A DNA stretch of 64,000 nucleotides from Thermococcus sp. CX2 (GTDB taxonomy: Archaea > Methanobacteriota_B > Thermococci > Thermococcales > Thermococcaceae): positions 1 through 64,000 of the forward strand of contig NZ_SNUQ01000005.1 of NCBI RefSeq assembly GCF_012027555.1, written 5' to 3'. The notes beneath the pieces were generated by a model. The model saw nothing but the letters and a program-made list of their open reading frames with translations. It was not told the DNA's origin and made no database searches. Positions 36,107-44,701 of the stretch are shown piece after piece. The position numbers were made by a program, and so were the translations under genes. How positions within the stretch are numbered: the first letter of the stretch is position 1; each line of letters opens with the position of its first letter.

Positions 36107-36646
36107 TCATTTTTCGAATGGCATGCCAAACCTGTTATAGCTGACCTTCCCCCATTCGAAGACCTCTTCGCCGTGGGGCGGCTTGTTCTCCGCTGGATAG
36201 CCAACGCCAATGATGCAGAGAACGCGGTAGTTTTCTGGAATGTCCAAGAGCTCCCTCACGTATTCCTCGGCGCTCTTCTCCTCGTTGTGCATCCTGTTCC
36301 TAATCTGCACCCAGAAGGATCCCAGACCCAGGGCAACGGCCGCGAGATGTATATGCTCGGCCGCTATGGAAGCGTCCTCGATCCATACGTCGCTCCTTTC
36401 ACCATCAGCCGTCACGACGATGGCTAAAGGTGCCGTTGCCAGCCCAGAGGCGCCTAACTTCGCTTTCGAGAGCTTCTGGAGCTTTTCCTTATCATCAACG
36501 ACTATGAAGTGCCAGGGCCTTTTGTTGTATGAACTCGGCGAAAGGAAAGCAGCCTCAAGAAGCTTTTCTACCAGCTCCCTCGGGACTTTCTTATCCTGAA
36601 AGCGCCTTATACTTCTCCTTTTTCTCAGCACCTCGAAGAACTCCAT
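36107..36646 (-). CDS. Nitroreductase-family FMN oxidoreductase
   Basis: 179 residues. RKRRSIRRFQDKKVPRELVEKLLEAAFLSPSSYNKRPWHFIVV is the FMN-binding start; LGLGSFWVQIRN and the GVGYPAENK end complete the fold. The substrate is unknown. The ATG follows GGTGGTGG. Divergent from the E1-like gene. Confidence 0.85.
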   Translation of the reverse strand: MEFFEVLRKRRSIRRFQDKKVPRELVEKLLEAAFLSPSSYNKRPWHFIVVDDKEKLQKLSKAKLGASGLATAPLAIVVTADGERSDVWIEDASIAAEHIHLAAVALGLGSFWVQIRNRMHNEEKSAEEYVRELLDIPENYRVLCIIGVGYPAENKPPHGEEVFEWGKVSYNRFGMPFEK

Positions 36647-36795
36647 GCCACCACCGACAAGAATTTCCTGGAATCCATATTAATATCCTTTTCCAAAGTT
36701 GGCATTTCCCAGAACTGTCCAGAACTTTTGGTTTTCAAAAGCCTTTTTTGAGCCTCGTAGAAGCATCCAATGGTGGGAGCATGGTGGATGTAAAG

Positions 36796-37755
36796 ATGGA
36801 CTTTTCGAGGCACTTCCCGATAATCGGTATGGATGGCCAAAGAAAGCTCGGCGAGAGCACGGTTGCAGTTGTAGGTGCCGGAGCACTGGGAAGCTGGGAG
36901 GTCTACTTCCTTCACAAACTGGGCGTTGGAAGAATAATAGTGATAGACAGAGACTTTGTGGACGAGAGCGACCTTCCGAGGACGATATACACTAGTGATG
37001 ATGTAGGAAAGCCCAAAGTGGAGGTCCTGAAGGAGCGCTTTGAGAACGTTATTGGCTACTTTGAGGACTTAAACCCGTCAACGGTGCACCTTCTGGACGA
37101 AGCTGACCTCATTATAGACGGAACGGACAACATTTACACGAGGCAGGTAATAAACGACTACGCGGTGAAGAGCAACAAACCGTGGATTTACGTCGGCATC
37201 TTGGCGACTTACGGCAACCTGATGCCCATAATTCCGGGAAAGACTGCCTGCTTCCGCTGTTTGATGCCGAAGCTGCCCTCAAGGCCCATGCCAACGTGCG
37301 CCGTCGCAGGGATTATGAGCTACGTTCCTCCCCTGGCTGCTTCACTGGCCGTTACTCTAGCGGCTAAGATTCTCCTGGGTAAGGAAGTGAAGAGTGAGCT
37401 GATTTTCTTCGACACCAAGACACTTGACTTTGAGAAGGTGGAGATCCCGAGGAGGGAGGACTGTGATGTCTGCGTTAGGCACAACTTCACGTTCCTGGAG
37501 AAGCAGATGAGGATAGAGCACATGTGTGACGGTTCGATTCAAATAACTCCCCCCGAAAGGATGAGTGTAGACCTCGATGAGCTCGCCAAGAGGCTCGATG
37601 CCCTCGGCATTGAGTACATCAAGACGTCGCAGTTCATCCAGTTCGAGGACGACTACGCCGAGATTCTGATATTCAAGGGCGGGCGGATGGTAGTTAGGGG
37701 AGCAGAGGATGAAAAAGAGGCCAAAAACTTCTTTGCGCGCTATTTGGGTGGTTGA
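36796..37755 (+). CDS. E1-like activating enzyme (ThiF/MoeB/UbaA family)
   Basis: 319 residues. N-terminal FSRHFPIIGMDGQRKL, ATP-binding VAVVGAGALGSWE and DRDFVDESDLPRT. Zinc cysteines are in CFRC and CDVC. The probable catalytic Cys lies in PMPTCAVAG. The last 80 residues form an extra domain. Such enzymes adenylate the C-terminal Gly of MoaD/ThiS/SAMP-type small proteins. The next gene, one base away, is thiI, pointing to sulfur transfer for tRNA or cofactors. ATG at 36796 follows GGTGG; 36781 is an alternative. Confidence 0.87.
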   Translation: MDFSRHFPIIGMDGQRKLGESTVAVVGAGALGSWEVYFLHKLGVGRIIVIDRDFVDESDLPRTIYTSDDVGKPKVEVLKERFENVIGYFEDLNPSTVHLLDEADLIIDGTDNIYTRQVINDYAVKSNKPWIYVGILATYGNLMPIIPGKTACFRCLMPKLPSRPMPTCAVAGIMSYVPPLAASLAVTLAAKILLGKEVKSELIFFDTKTLDFEKVEIPRREDCDVCVRHNFTFLEKQMRIEHMCDGSIQITPPERMSVDLDELAKRLDALGIEYIKTSQFIQFEDDYAEILIFKGGRMVVRGAEDEKEAKNFFARYLGG

Positions 37756-37756
37756 G

Positions 37757-38848
37757 ATGATACTGGTACGCTATGGTGAGATAGCAGTAAAGAGGGGCAA
37801 AAGGAGGGAGTTTGAGAGGAGGCTCGTAGAGAACATCCTCGCTGCCTTAGAGAGGAAAGGGATTAAAGCAAAGGCGAGGCTGATCAGAGGACGAATCCTC
37901 ATTGATGCCCCAGATGAAGCGGCTGAGATTATTGCAAAAGTCCCGGGCGTTGTTTCGGTTTCGCCTGCGAGGGAGATGAACTATGAGGAAGTGCCAGACT
38001 ATCTGAGAGAAGCCCTGAAAGGTCTGAATCCGAAAAGCTTTAAGGTGGAAACTCAGCGGCTGGATAAGGCGTTCCTCAAGACCTCTGTTGAGGTTAACAG
38101 GGAAATAGGAGCGTTCATTGTGAAAGAATTTGGCTGGAAAGTAGATCTGGAAAACCCCGAGCTCACGATAGGAATTGAGATTATAAAGGGGAAGGCCTAC
38201 GTTTTCTTTGAGAAGATTAAAGGCGTCGGCGGGCTTCCAGTTGGCACGCAGGGGAAGGTCGTGGTTCTGCTCAGCGGTGGCATAGATTCACCCGTTGCCG
38301 CATTCCTCATGATGAAGCGGGGAGCAGAAATAATGGCGGTCCACTTTGACCAGGGAAAGCACGCAAAGGAGGTTGTTGAGAAAACCGTTGAGATACTCAA
38401 TGATTACTCCCCAAAAGACATTGAGCTCATTGTGGAGAACCACTTTGAAGTTCTGAGACCATACGTGGCCGTCCTCAGCAGGATAAACATGCGGGAATGG
38501 ACATGCGTCCTGTGCAAGGTCGCCATGCTGAGGAGAGCCGCGGAGATAGCGAGGGAAGAAGGTGCACTGGGTATTGTTACGGGGGATTCCCTTGGCCAGG
38601 TGGCTTCGCAGACACTGGCGAACCTATATTTCGAGACCATGAGCGTCCGTTTCCCCGTGCACAGACCCCTGCTGGGCATGGACAAGGAAGAGATAGTTAA
38701 GATTGCGAGGGAAATTGGCACATATCAAGCCTTTTTAGAGTACCCATACTGTGATTGTCCGTTCAGACCCGAGAGAGTTGTGACCCAGGGGAAGTATGAG
38801 GAATTCTTGAAAATCTTGGATATTTTGGAAAAAGAGGGAATAATTTAA
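37757..38848 (+). CDS. thiI: tRNA 4-thiouridine synthetase ThiI, without rhodanese domain
   Basis: 363 residues: N-terminal ferredoxin-like and THUMP domains (to about 165), then a PP-loop ATPase with [18 protein letters not shown]. It has CVLCKVAML and [15 protein letters not shown], ending [13 protein letters not shown]. No C-terminal rhodanese, as in many archaea, so sulfur must come from another source. Uridine 8 of tRNA is adenylated and thiolated. It begins directly after the E1-like gene stop. Confidence 0.92.
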   Translation: MILVRYGEIAVKRGKRREFERRLVENILAALERKGIKAKARLIRGRILIDAPDEAAEIIAKVPGVVSVSPAREMNYEEVPDYLREALKGLNPKSFKVETQRLDKAFLKTSVEVNREIGAFIVKEFGWKVDLENPELTIGIEIIKGKAYVFFEKIKGVGGLPVGTQGKVVVLLSGGIDSPVAAFLMMKRGAEIMAVHFDQGKHAKEVVEKTVEILNDYSPKDIELIVENHFEVLRPYVAVLSRINMREWTCVLCKVAMLRRAAEIAREEGALGIVTGDSLGQVASQTLANLYFETMSVRFPVHRPLLGMDKEEIVKIAREIGTYQAFLEYPYCDCPFRPERVVTQGKYEEFLKILDILEKEGII

Positions 38849-38915
38849 AGTTTTTCAAAAATCTAAGGCGAAAACTTTTAGAGTAACAACGCGTAACTAT
38901 AGTAAGGTGATGCCC

Positions 38916-39437
38916 ATGCTGAGCGAAAGGATGTTGGAAGCTCTAAATGAGCAGCTTAACAGGGAGCTTTATTCTGCATACCTGTACTTTGCAATGGCGG
39001 CCTATTTTGAGGACCTTAACTTGGAAGGGTTTGCCAACTGGATGAAAGCGCAAGCTGAGGAGGAACTTGGGCACGCACTCAGATTTTACAACTACATCTA
39101 CGACAGGAACGGAAGGGTCGAGCTGAAAGCAATAGAGCAGCCACCAAAGGAGTGGGAATCCCCACTGGCAGCATTTGAGGCAGCATACGAGCACGAACAG
39201 TTCATAAGCAAGTGCATAAACGAGCTCGCTGCTCTGGCCGAGGAGGAGAAGGACTACTCAACGAGGGCATTTTTGGAGTGGTTCATAAACGAGCAGGTTG
39301 AAGAAGAGGCAAGTGTCAAAAAGATTGTTGATAAGCTCAAGTTTGCAAAGGACAGCCCGCAGGTTCTTTTCATGCTCGACCAGGAGCTCGGTCAAAGAGC
39401 TCCGCAGCTTCCAAACCTCCTTCTTCAGGGGGGCTGA
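38916..39437 (+). CDS. ftn: Ferritin
   Basis: 173 residues, a classical 24-mer FtnA type. [62 protein letters not shown] supply the ferroxidase ligands (Glu, ExxH, Glu, QVEEE). Stores iron as ferric mineral and limits Fenton chemistry. The ATG at 38916 follows GGTGAT; in-frame GTG and ATG just upstream belong to that site. Own promoter, AT-rich, near 38870. Confidence 0.94.
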   Translation: MLSERMLEALNEQLNRELYSAYLYFAMAAYFEDLNLEGFANWMKAQAEEELGHALRFYNYIYDRNGRVELKAIEQPPKEWESPLAAFEAAYEHEQFISKCINELAALAEEEKDYSTRAFLEWFINEQVEEEASVKKIVDKLKFAKDSPQVLFMLDQELGQRAPQLPNLLLQGG

Positions 39438-39438
39438 A

Positions 39439-39452
39439 TTTTTCTCTTTTTT
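39439..39452 (+). terminator. Oligo-T terminator of the ferritin gene
   Basis: TTTTTCTCTTTTTT immediately after the stop codon. Confidence 0.5.
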
Positions 39453-39579
39453 GTCAATATTTAGATTGCATGGGCTGTGCGTGAACTAAATCACAGTATC
39501 AAATTTTGACGGATTGAAAGCTGACCCAAATAAATGCTACCAGGATGTGAGGCCCAAGTTGATTACACAAATTTGTGAA

Positions 39580-39626
39580 GAAAGGTTTTAAAGGCGAACT
39601 TTTTTACCCAATACTGGGTATATAAA
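39580..39626 (+). promoter_or_regulatory. suf operon promoter with palindrome ACCCA-ATAC-TGGGT
   Basis: A TATA-like GGTTTTAAAGG (about 39583-39593) would place the transcription start near 39612, within the perfect five-base inverted repeat at 39606-39619. A second TATA-like TATATAAA (39619-39626) is too close to the ATG at 39641 for a leadered transcript. The palindrome at the start site suits a repressor responding to Fe-S status or iron. Confidence 0.4.
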
Positions 39627-39640
39627 GGACGGTGATGGAC

Positions 39641-40375
39641 ATGCTGAAGGTGGAAGATTTACACGTCAAAGTTATGGATAAGGAAATACTCAAGGGAATC
39701 ACGCTTGATATTGGAAAAGGCAAACTCCACGTCGTCATGGGTCCCAACGGAAGCGGAAAATCAACTCTGGCCTTGACCATAGCCGGTCATCCAAGGTACA
39801 GGGTAGTGAAGGGCAGAATAACCTTTGACGGTGAGGATATAACGGAGATGAAGCCAGAGGAGAGGGCCAAGAAGGGAATATTCCTCAGCTTCCAGCATCC
39901 AGTGGAAGTCGAGGGTGTTAAGGTCATCCAGTTCCTTCAGAGGATGCTGAAGAACCTGAGGGGAATAGACGAAGTTGAGGCTTACGACATGATCTTCAAA
40001 GCCGTTGAAGAGCTCGGCTTCGACAGCTCGATGCTCTCAAGAGGGCTCAACGTCGGCTTTTCAGGTGGAGAGAGGAAGAAGCTTGAGATGCTTCAAGCCT
40101 ACCTTATCAGGCCGAAGCTCCTGATTCTGGATGAGCCGGACAGTGGGGTTGATGTTGACTCACTCAAAGTCATGGCCGGGATAATTGATAGGCTGCACAG
40201 CGAGGGCACCTCAATACTCCTAATCACCCACTACGGCAGAATATTGGAGTACCTCAACGCCCAGAAGGTTCACGTCCTCAAGGAGGGCAGGCTGGTTGCC
40301 TCCGGCGGAGTCGAGCTCGTGAAGATAATCGAGGAGAAGGGCTTCGCGGCGGTGGAGGACTATGGAGCAGTCTAA
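39641..40375 (+). CDS. sufC: Fe-S cluster assembly ATPase SufC
   Basis: 244 residues, ABC ATPase: Walker A MGPNGSGKSTL, Q-loop FLSFQHPVEVEG, signature NVGFSGGERKKLEML, Walker B LLILDEPDSGVDVD, H-loop LITHYGRI. It drives conformational change of the SufBD scaffold. First gene of sufCBD. ATG at 39641 follows GGTGATGG; it overlaps sufB by 14 bases. Confidence 0.95.
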   Translation: MLKVEDLHVKVMDKEILKGITLDIGKGKLHVVMGPNGSGKSTLALTIAGHPRYRVVKGRITFDGEDITEMKPEERAKKGIFLSFQHPVEVEGVKVIQFLQRMLKNLRGIDEVEAYDMIFKAVEELGFDSSMLSRGLNVGFSGGERKKLEMLQAYLIRPKLLILDEPDSGVDVDSLKVMAGIIDRLHSEGTSILLITHYGRILEYLNAQKVHVLKEGRLVASGGVELVKIIEEKGFAAVEDYGAV

Positions 40376-41786
40376 ACTCGCCGAAATACTCAAAGCTGGC
40401 TCCCTTGAGGAGATACTCGGCACGGCAGTGCCATATCCTAAAGAGATAGAGCTCAAGGGCGAGCTGACGAAGGACATGATAGAGGAGCTCTCGAGGATAA
40501 AGAACGAGCCGGAGTGGATGCTCAGGCACAGGCTCAAGGCTTTAGAGCTCTTCCATAAGCTACCCATGCCCAAATGGGTCGTCGGCATTGAGGAGCTTGA
40601 CTTGGAAAGCCTTACCCTTTACTCGAAGCCCGAGATAGGCAATGAGATCAAGGACTGGGAGGACCTGCCCGAGAACATCAGGAGGACCTTTGAGAGGCTC
40701 AACATTCCCGAAATAGAGAAGAGGTTCCTCTCCGGCTTAACCGCCGTGTTTGACAGCGAGAGCGTCTATTCGAAGCTCAAGGGCGAGTTCGAGAAGATGG
40801 GCATAATCATGATGCCGATGGAGGAGGCGGTGCAGAAGTATCCGGACCTCTTGAAGAGGTACTTTGGCAGGATCTTCCCTGCTGGAGAGCACAAGTTCTC
40901 CGCTCTGCACCATGCCCTCTGGAGCGGGGGAGTTTTCGTCTACGTGCCCAAGGGCGTGAGAATCCCCTTCCCAGTCGAGGCCTTCTTCGTCATAGGTTCG
41001 GCTTTGGAGGGACAGTTCGAGCACACTCTCCTGGTTGCCGACGAGGGAAGTTACATACACTTCATCGAAGGCTGCTCAGCTCCGATGTACAAGGGTTTCT
41101 CCTTCCACGACGGTATGGTCGAGATTTACGCCCACAGAGGAGCGACCATCAAGTTCACCACGATACAGAACTGGAGCCGTAATGTGATAAACTTCAACAA
41201 CAAGCGCGCCATCATAGAGGAGAACGCCTACGTCGAGTGGATAGAGGGCAGCATAGGGAGCAGGATAACCTACACCTACCCCTCGAGCGTCCTGAAGGGC
41301 GAGGGCGCGAGGACTGCCCAATACGTCGTCTCCCTCAGCAACGGGCCCTTCATGAAGGATACCGGTGCGAAGACCTGGCACCTTGCCCCGAACACCAGCT
41401 CCAAGATAGTCTCGAAGAGCATAAGCGCCAACGGCGGAATAAGCATCTACCGCGGTCTGGTGAGGATCATTAAGGGCGCCAGGAACTCGACCGCTACGGT
41501 TTCCTGTGATTCACTCATCCTCGACAAGAAGAGCAAGGCCTACACCTATCCGCACAACCAGAACGACGAGCCGACTGCGAGCATAATCCACGAAGCCACC
41601 ACCGGAAAGCTCGGCGAGGACAAGCTCTTCTACATGAACTCGCGCGGAATAGGTGAGGAGGAAGCGAAGAGCCTCATAGTGCTCGGCTTCATTAGCGAAA
41701 TCCTCGAGGGGCTGCCTTTCGAGTACGTCGAGGTGCTCAAGAAGGTCATAGAGCTGGAGTTCAGCGAGGTAGGAGGTGTTGGCTGA
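40362..41786 (+). CDS. sufB: Fe-S cluster scaffold SufB
   Basis: 474 residues. An N-terminal helical part is followed by the right-handed beta-helix SufB core with FHDGMVEIYAHRGATIKFTT, NFNNKRAIIEENAYVEWIEG and a C-terminal SRGIGEEEAKSLIVLGFISEIL. Cysteine at 'IEGCSAPMYKG' is the likely scaffold ligand. Forms SufBC2D, where nascent clusters are built. Start overlaps sufC; stop overlaps the sufD start by one base (TGATG). Confidence 0.94.
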   Translation: MEQSKLAEILKAGSLEEILGTAVPYPKEIELKGELTKDMIEELSRIKNEPEWMLRHRLKALELFHKLPMPKWVVGIEELDLESLTLYSKPEIGNEIKDWEDLPENIRRTFERLNIPEIEKRFLSGLTAVFDSESVYSKLKGEFEKMGIIMMPMEEAVQKYPDLLKRYFGRIFPAGEHKFSALHHALWSGGVFVYVPKGVRIPFPVEAFFVIGSALEGQFEHTLLVADEGSYIHFIEGCSAPMYKGFSFHDGMVEIYAHRGATIKFTTIQNWSRNVINFNNKRAIIEENAYVEWIEGSIGSRITYTYPSSVLKGEGARTAQYVVSLSNGPFMKDTGAKTWHLAPNTSSKIVSKSISANGGISIYRGLVRIIKGARNSTATVSCDSLILDKKSKAYTYPHNQNDEPTASIIHEATTGKLGEDKLFYMNSRGIGEEEAKSLIVLGFISEILEGLPFEYVEVLKKVIELEFSEVGGVG

Positions 41787-42916
41787 TGCGCTCTATCGAG
41801 CTCTCTGACAAGCCCTTTGATAAGCGCCTTGAAAAGCTGAAAAAGCTTGAGTACCAGAAGTACGGCGACAGTCCAACGATAAAGAGCTATACAAAGTGGA
41901 AGCTCTTTGAGGAGAACTCACCACTTAAGCTTCCGACGGAGGCAAAGGCCGGAGAAGTAAAGATTAAGGCGCACGTCCTCCTCTCTGGGAGTGAAGCGAG
42001 CTTTAACCTTCCAGCCGGCGTTGAGCTAACTGAGGGAACCCTCGGCCTCTCAAGTCCAGAGGAGTCAAGAATCCTCGGCTTCCACTTCTACGCGCTGAAG
42101 AAGTCCTACAGGCTGAGGATAACCGAAGACCTTCTCGAGCCGCTCGTGATAGTATCGCACCTATCGGAGAAGGCCTTCATCAGCCACCACATCAGCATAG
42201 AGGCCGAGGGTGTGAAGGTGCCGATAATCATCTACGATTTGAGCGAAGAAGGAACAAAATCCCTAGTGGTCGAGCTTAAAGCGAGAAACGCCGACTTCGA
42301 AATCCTCACCGTCGGAAGGCACTCTTCGCTGTCCCACTACCTCCTGAGGGCATCACTCGGCGAAAAAGCTAGAGTTAACGCGTTCACCCTCATTAAAGGT
42401 GGCCTCATGAGCCACCACCGTGAAGACTACTCGCTTGAAGGTAGAGAGAGCGAGCTCATCCTGAGGGGAATGCCTCTGGGCATAAGCTCGGCCGTTGACT
42501 ACCTCACTAACATCCTCCAGTACGGCGAAAAGAGCAGAAGCGAGACAAAAGTGCACGGCTTCTCTTATCAAAAAGGTTGGGCAGTACATAGGGGTGTTGC
42601 GAAGGTCTTCGAGAGTGCAAGGGACTCTTCAAGTAGGGTAATCTCGCACATGACGATAATGGATGAAGGATCTCTTGGCGTGAGCGTGCCAATGCTCGAG
42701 GTCGATACATCAGAAATCGAAGAGGCTTCCCACTCAGCAGCAGTCCATCAGTTCGACGAGGATGCCCTCTTCTACCTCCGTTCGCGCGGGCTTGAGAGGG
42801 AGGAGGCGTTGAACCTCTTCATCCACGGCATCGGCGAGGCCTTGAGCGGCCACCTGGAGCGCCTCAGGGGCAAGGCCAGGAGCAACATAGCGGAGCTCAT
42901 CGAGGGTCTGCTCTGA
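41786..42916 (+). CDS. sufD: SufB/SufD paralogue (SufD role)
   Basis: 376 residues, a shorter beta-helix protein. ENSPLKLP near the start, VGRHSSLSHYLLRASLGEKARVNAFTLIKGG, HMTIMDEGSLG, SHSAAVHQFDEDALFYLRSRGLEREEALNLFIHG. The conserved late His (SHSAAVHQ) matches SufD. It partners SufB in the scaffold. Last gene of the operon, followed by a T/C-rich tract. Confidence 0.9.
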   Translation: MRSIELSDKPFDKRLEKLKKLEYQKYGDSPTIKSYTKWKLFEENSPLKLPTEAKAGEVKIKAHVLLSGSEASFNLPAGVELTEGTLGLSSPEESRILGFHFYALKKSYRLRITEDLLEPLVIVSHLSEKAFISHHISIEAEGVKVPIIIYDLSEEGTKSLVVELKARNADFEILTVGRHSSLSHYLLRASLGEKARVNAFTLIKGGLMSHHREDYSLEGRESELILRGMPLGISSAVDYLTNILQYGEKSRSETKVHGFSYQKGWAVHRGVAKVFESARDSSSRVISHMTIMDEGSLGVSVPMLEVDTSEIEEASHSAAVHQFDEDALFYLRSRGLEREEALNLFIHGIGEALSGHLERLRGKARSNIAELIEGLL

Positions 42917-42917
42917 C

Positions 42918-42930
42918 TTTTTCTTCTCTT
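42918..42930 (+). terminator. T/C-rich terminator of the suf operon
   Basis: TTTTTCTTCTCTT right after the sufD stop. Confidence 0.4.
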
Positions 42931-42994
42931 GTTCCGTGTTCACATGGGACACGCTTATAGCAGGTGACAGCAAATATATCCCGGGGTTTTGAGA

Positions 42995-43160
42995 GTGAAG
43001 ACGCTTAAGTACTCCGGAATCGCCGGCGCCCTAACCTACTGGCTATTCGTGGCGTGAGCATAAGCAGGAATCCGTGGTTTTCCTTCTTCCACAACGCCCT
43101 CAGCGACTTGGGCGACCCATCTAAGGCGGTCTCTCCGTGGATATACAACTACGACCTCAT
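42995..43160 (+). pseudogene. N-terminal remnant of a DUF998-type membrane protein, frameshifted and truncated
   Basis: From GTG 42995 one frame reads KTLKYSGIAGALTYWLFVA then stops at 43057. The reading continues in another frame from 43054 as SISRNPWFSFFHNALSDLG and DPSKAVSPWIYNYDLI. Joined, these give the start of a DUF998 protein (helix, then 'NPWFSF..NALSDLG', then 'WIYNYGLI'). A two-base loss at about 43050-43056 explains the break. The remaining helices are missing because the convergent flavoprotein gene begins at 43157. A TATA-like AAATATATCC lies upstream. Confidence 0.7.
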
Positions 43161-43723
43161 AGTTCCCCGCTCCTTTTCTCTGGGTTTTCTCTTACTTCGT
43201 CCCTTATCGGCTTCAGGGCCTTCGCGTACTTTTCGAGAGTCCCGAAGAGCCTTCCAACCCTCTCCTCATACTTCTCGTCCTTTAGCTCTTCGCCCTCGAA
43301 TATGTCGTCCACGTTGTAGAACAGAACCTGCGCAACCGGGAGCATGCGGTAGTTAAGCGACACGGTTCTCAGCTCCATCAGCAGCCTAACGCCGCCGGTA
43401 ACGCTTGAGACGGTACATATTCCAACTGGTAAAGCCTCGTACTCGTCGTAAATCGTATCCAGGAGTATCTTAAGCTCTCCGGGATAGCTCCCGTTGTACT
43501 CGGGTGCGACTATGATGAGCGCATCCGCTTCGAGAATCTTCTCCCGATATTTTTCCATCTCCGGTGTGATCTTCCAGCGGTGGGTGTAGGCGAGGAGGTA
43601 ATCGCGGACGTCTATCAGCTCGGCGTCCCAGCTGAATTCTTGAGCCTTCTTCACGAGGTACCTCGCAACTTTCTCGCTTTTCCTACCTTCCCTTGCCGTT
43701 CCGAGAACTACCTTAACCTTCAT
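43157..43723 (-). CDS. NAD(P)H-dependent FMN reductase-like flavoprotein
   Basis: 188 residues, flavodoxin-like fold: VVLGTAREGRKSEKVARYLV (FMN phosphate loop), ADALIIVAPEYNGSYPGELKILLD, ICTVSSVTGGVRLLMEL. Likely a quinone or FMN reductase in redox defence. Convergent with the pseudogene; its last bases overlap that remnant. Confidence 0.85.
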   Translation of the reverse strand: MKVKVVLGTAREGRKSEKVARYLVKKAQEFSWDAELIDVRDYLLAYTHRWKITPEMEKYREKILEADALIIVAPEYNGSYPGELKILLDTIYDEYEALPVGICTVSSVTGGVRLLMELRTVSLNYRMLPVAQVLFYNVDDIFEGEELKDEKYEERVGRLFGTLEKYAKALKPIRDEVRENPEKRSGEL

Positions 43724-43815
43724 CTTATCACCGAAAGAAGTTCGCTTTTGAGATATTTAAATTTGCCCTTCAAAATGCAATACTTTCGATTTTGGAACTT
43801 TTCACTTTGTTAGGC

Positions 43816-43836
43816 AAACCTATATAAGTTAGGTTT
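43816..43836 (+). promoter_or_regulatory. Perfect inverted repeat AAACCTA-N7-TAGGTTT over the peroxiredoxin TATA box
   Basis: Seven-base arms enclose the TATA (CTATATAAG, 43820-43828). Flanking bases extend it to two TTAGG-containing blocks, TTAGGCAAACCTA and TTAGGTTTCCCAA, similar to DtxR-family operators. Binding would directly exclude TBP, so strong repression is expected. Confidence 0.6.
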
Positions 43837-43864
43837 CCCAACATAGTGCCGAGGTGTTTGAAAG

Positions 43865-44434
43865 ATGGTGAAAGTTGGAGAAATCGTCCCGGACTTTGAG
43901 GCAGATGCCTACCTTCCGGAGAAGGACGCAATAGAGAAGGTTAAGCTTTCGGACTACAGGGGCAAGTGGGTTGTCTTGGCCTTCTATCCAGCGGACTTTA
44001 CCTTCGTCTGCCCGACGGAGCTCGAGGAGCTTGCCGAATACTACGAGGAGTTCAAGAAGGAAGGCGCCGAGATCCTGAGCGTTTCAACGGACACAGCTTA
44101 CGTCCACAAGGCCTGGCACGACACTTCCCCCGCGATCAGGAAGATAAAGTACCCGATGCTCGCCGACCCAGCCGGAAAGATATGCCGCTTGTTTGGCACC
44201 TATATCGAGGACGAGGGCGTCTCCTGGAGGGCGACCTTTATCATAGACCCTGACGGAAAAGTCGTCCACATGGAGATGCACGATTTGAGCATAGGCAGGA
44301 GCGCGAAGGAGATACTTAGGAGACTCAGGGCCTCTAAGTATGTGAGGGAGCACCCCGGACAGGTGTGCCCGGCCAGCTGGGAGCCCGGCAAGGAGACCCT
44401 TGAGATCAGCCTCGATTTAGTTGGAAAGATTTAA
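43865..44434 (+). CDS. 2-Cys-type peroxiredoxin (AhpC family)
   Basis: 189 residues. FYPADFTFVCPTELEEL holds the peroxidatic cysteine in the canonical PxxxTxxC context. A second cysteine is in PGKICRLF and a C-terminal cysteine in HPGQVCPASWEPG is the resolving position. It reduces hydrogen and organic peroxides. It is the second peroxiredoxin of the window and differs from the 1-Cys type at 28060. ATG at 43865 follows GAGGTG. Confidence 0.93.
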   Translation: MVKVGEIVPDFEADAYLPEKDAIEKVKLSDYRGKWVVLAFYPADFTFVCPTELEELAEYYEEFKKEGAEILSVSTDTAYVHKAWHDTSPAIRKIKYPMLADPAGKICRLFGTYIEDEGVSWRATFIIDPDGKVVHMEMHDLSIGRSAKEILRRLRASKYVREHPGQVCPASWEPGKETLEISLDLVGKI

Positions 44435-44666
44435 CTCTCTTTTCCATTTTGTAAATTTTGAGCCGTTTCTTTCTCACATTAGGCAGGTGACAGACATGGG
44501 CATGCTCATATCCGGGCAATTATTGCGAATTGTCTGAAACTCAGGTTCGATATCCAAACCACTGGGTTTTGCTGTTGAAGTATCTCCCTCCTGAACGCGG
44601 GCGTTTTCACCCCTACGTCCAAAACTTCAATTTGGCAAAGATAAAGTTCATAAGTTATCCGAGAGA
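44435..44666 (-). other. Intergenic region with a possible IS605/TnpB right-end relic
   Basis: No intact gene. On the minus strand about 44650-44500 reads as an open frame containing VLDVGVKTPAFRREILQQQN. At the DNA level it contains GGGGTGAAAACGCCCGCG then TTCAGGAGGG. That GC-rich folded end resembles the overlap of tnpB 3' ends with their guide RNA in archaeal IS200/IS605 elements. The rest of the element is absent. Low-confidence resemblance only. Confidence 0.3.
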
Positions 44667-44684
44667 TTTTAGACTGGCCTAAAA
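44667..44684 (+). promoter_or_regulatory. DtxR-like palindrome TTTTAG-ACTGGC-CTAAAA upstream of FTR1
   Basis: Perfect six-base arms, with an inner near-symmetric ACTGGC giving TTTTAGaCTgGCCTAAAA, close to DtxR/IdeR-type iron boxes. It lies 17 bases before the ATG of the iron permease, just ahead of the GGGGGTGG ribosome binding site. Repression by an iron-loaded DtxR-family protein is the likely role. Confidence 0.6.
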
Positions 44685-44701
44685 ATTTCGGGGGTGGAGT
44701 A

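Noticed and set aside
44506-44560. tRNA-like T-arm (CAGGTTCGATATCC)
   Set aside because: No matching acceptor, D or anticodon stems nearby.
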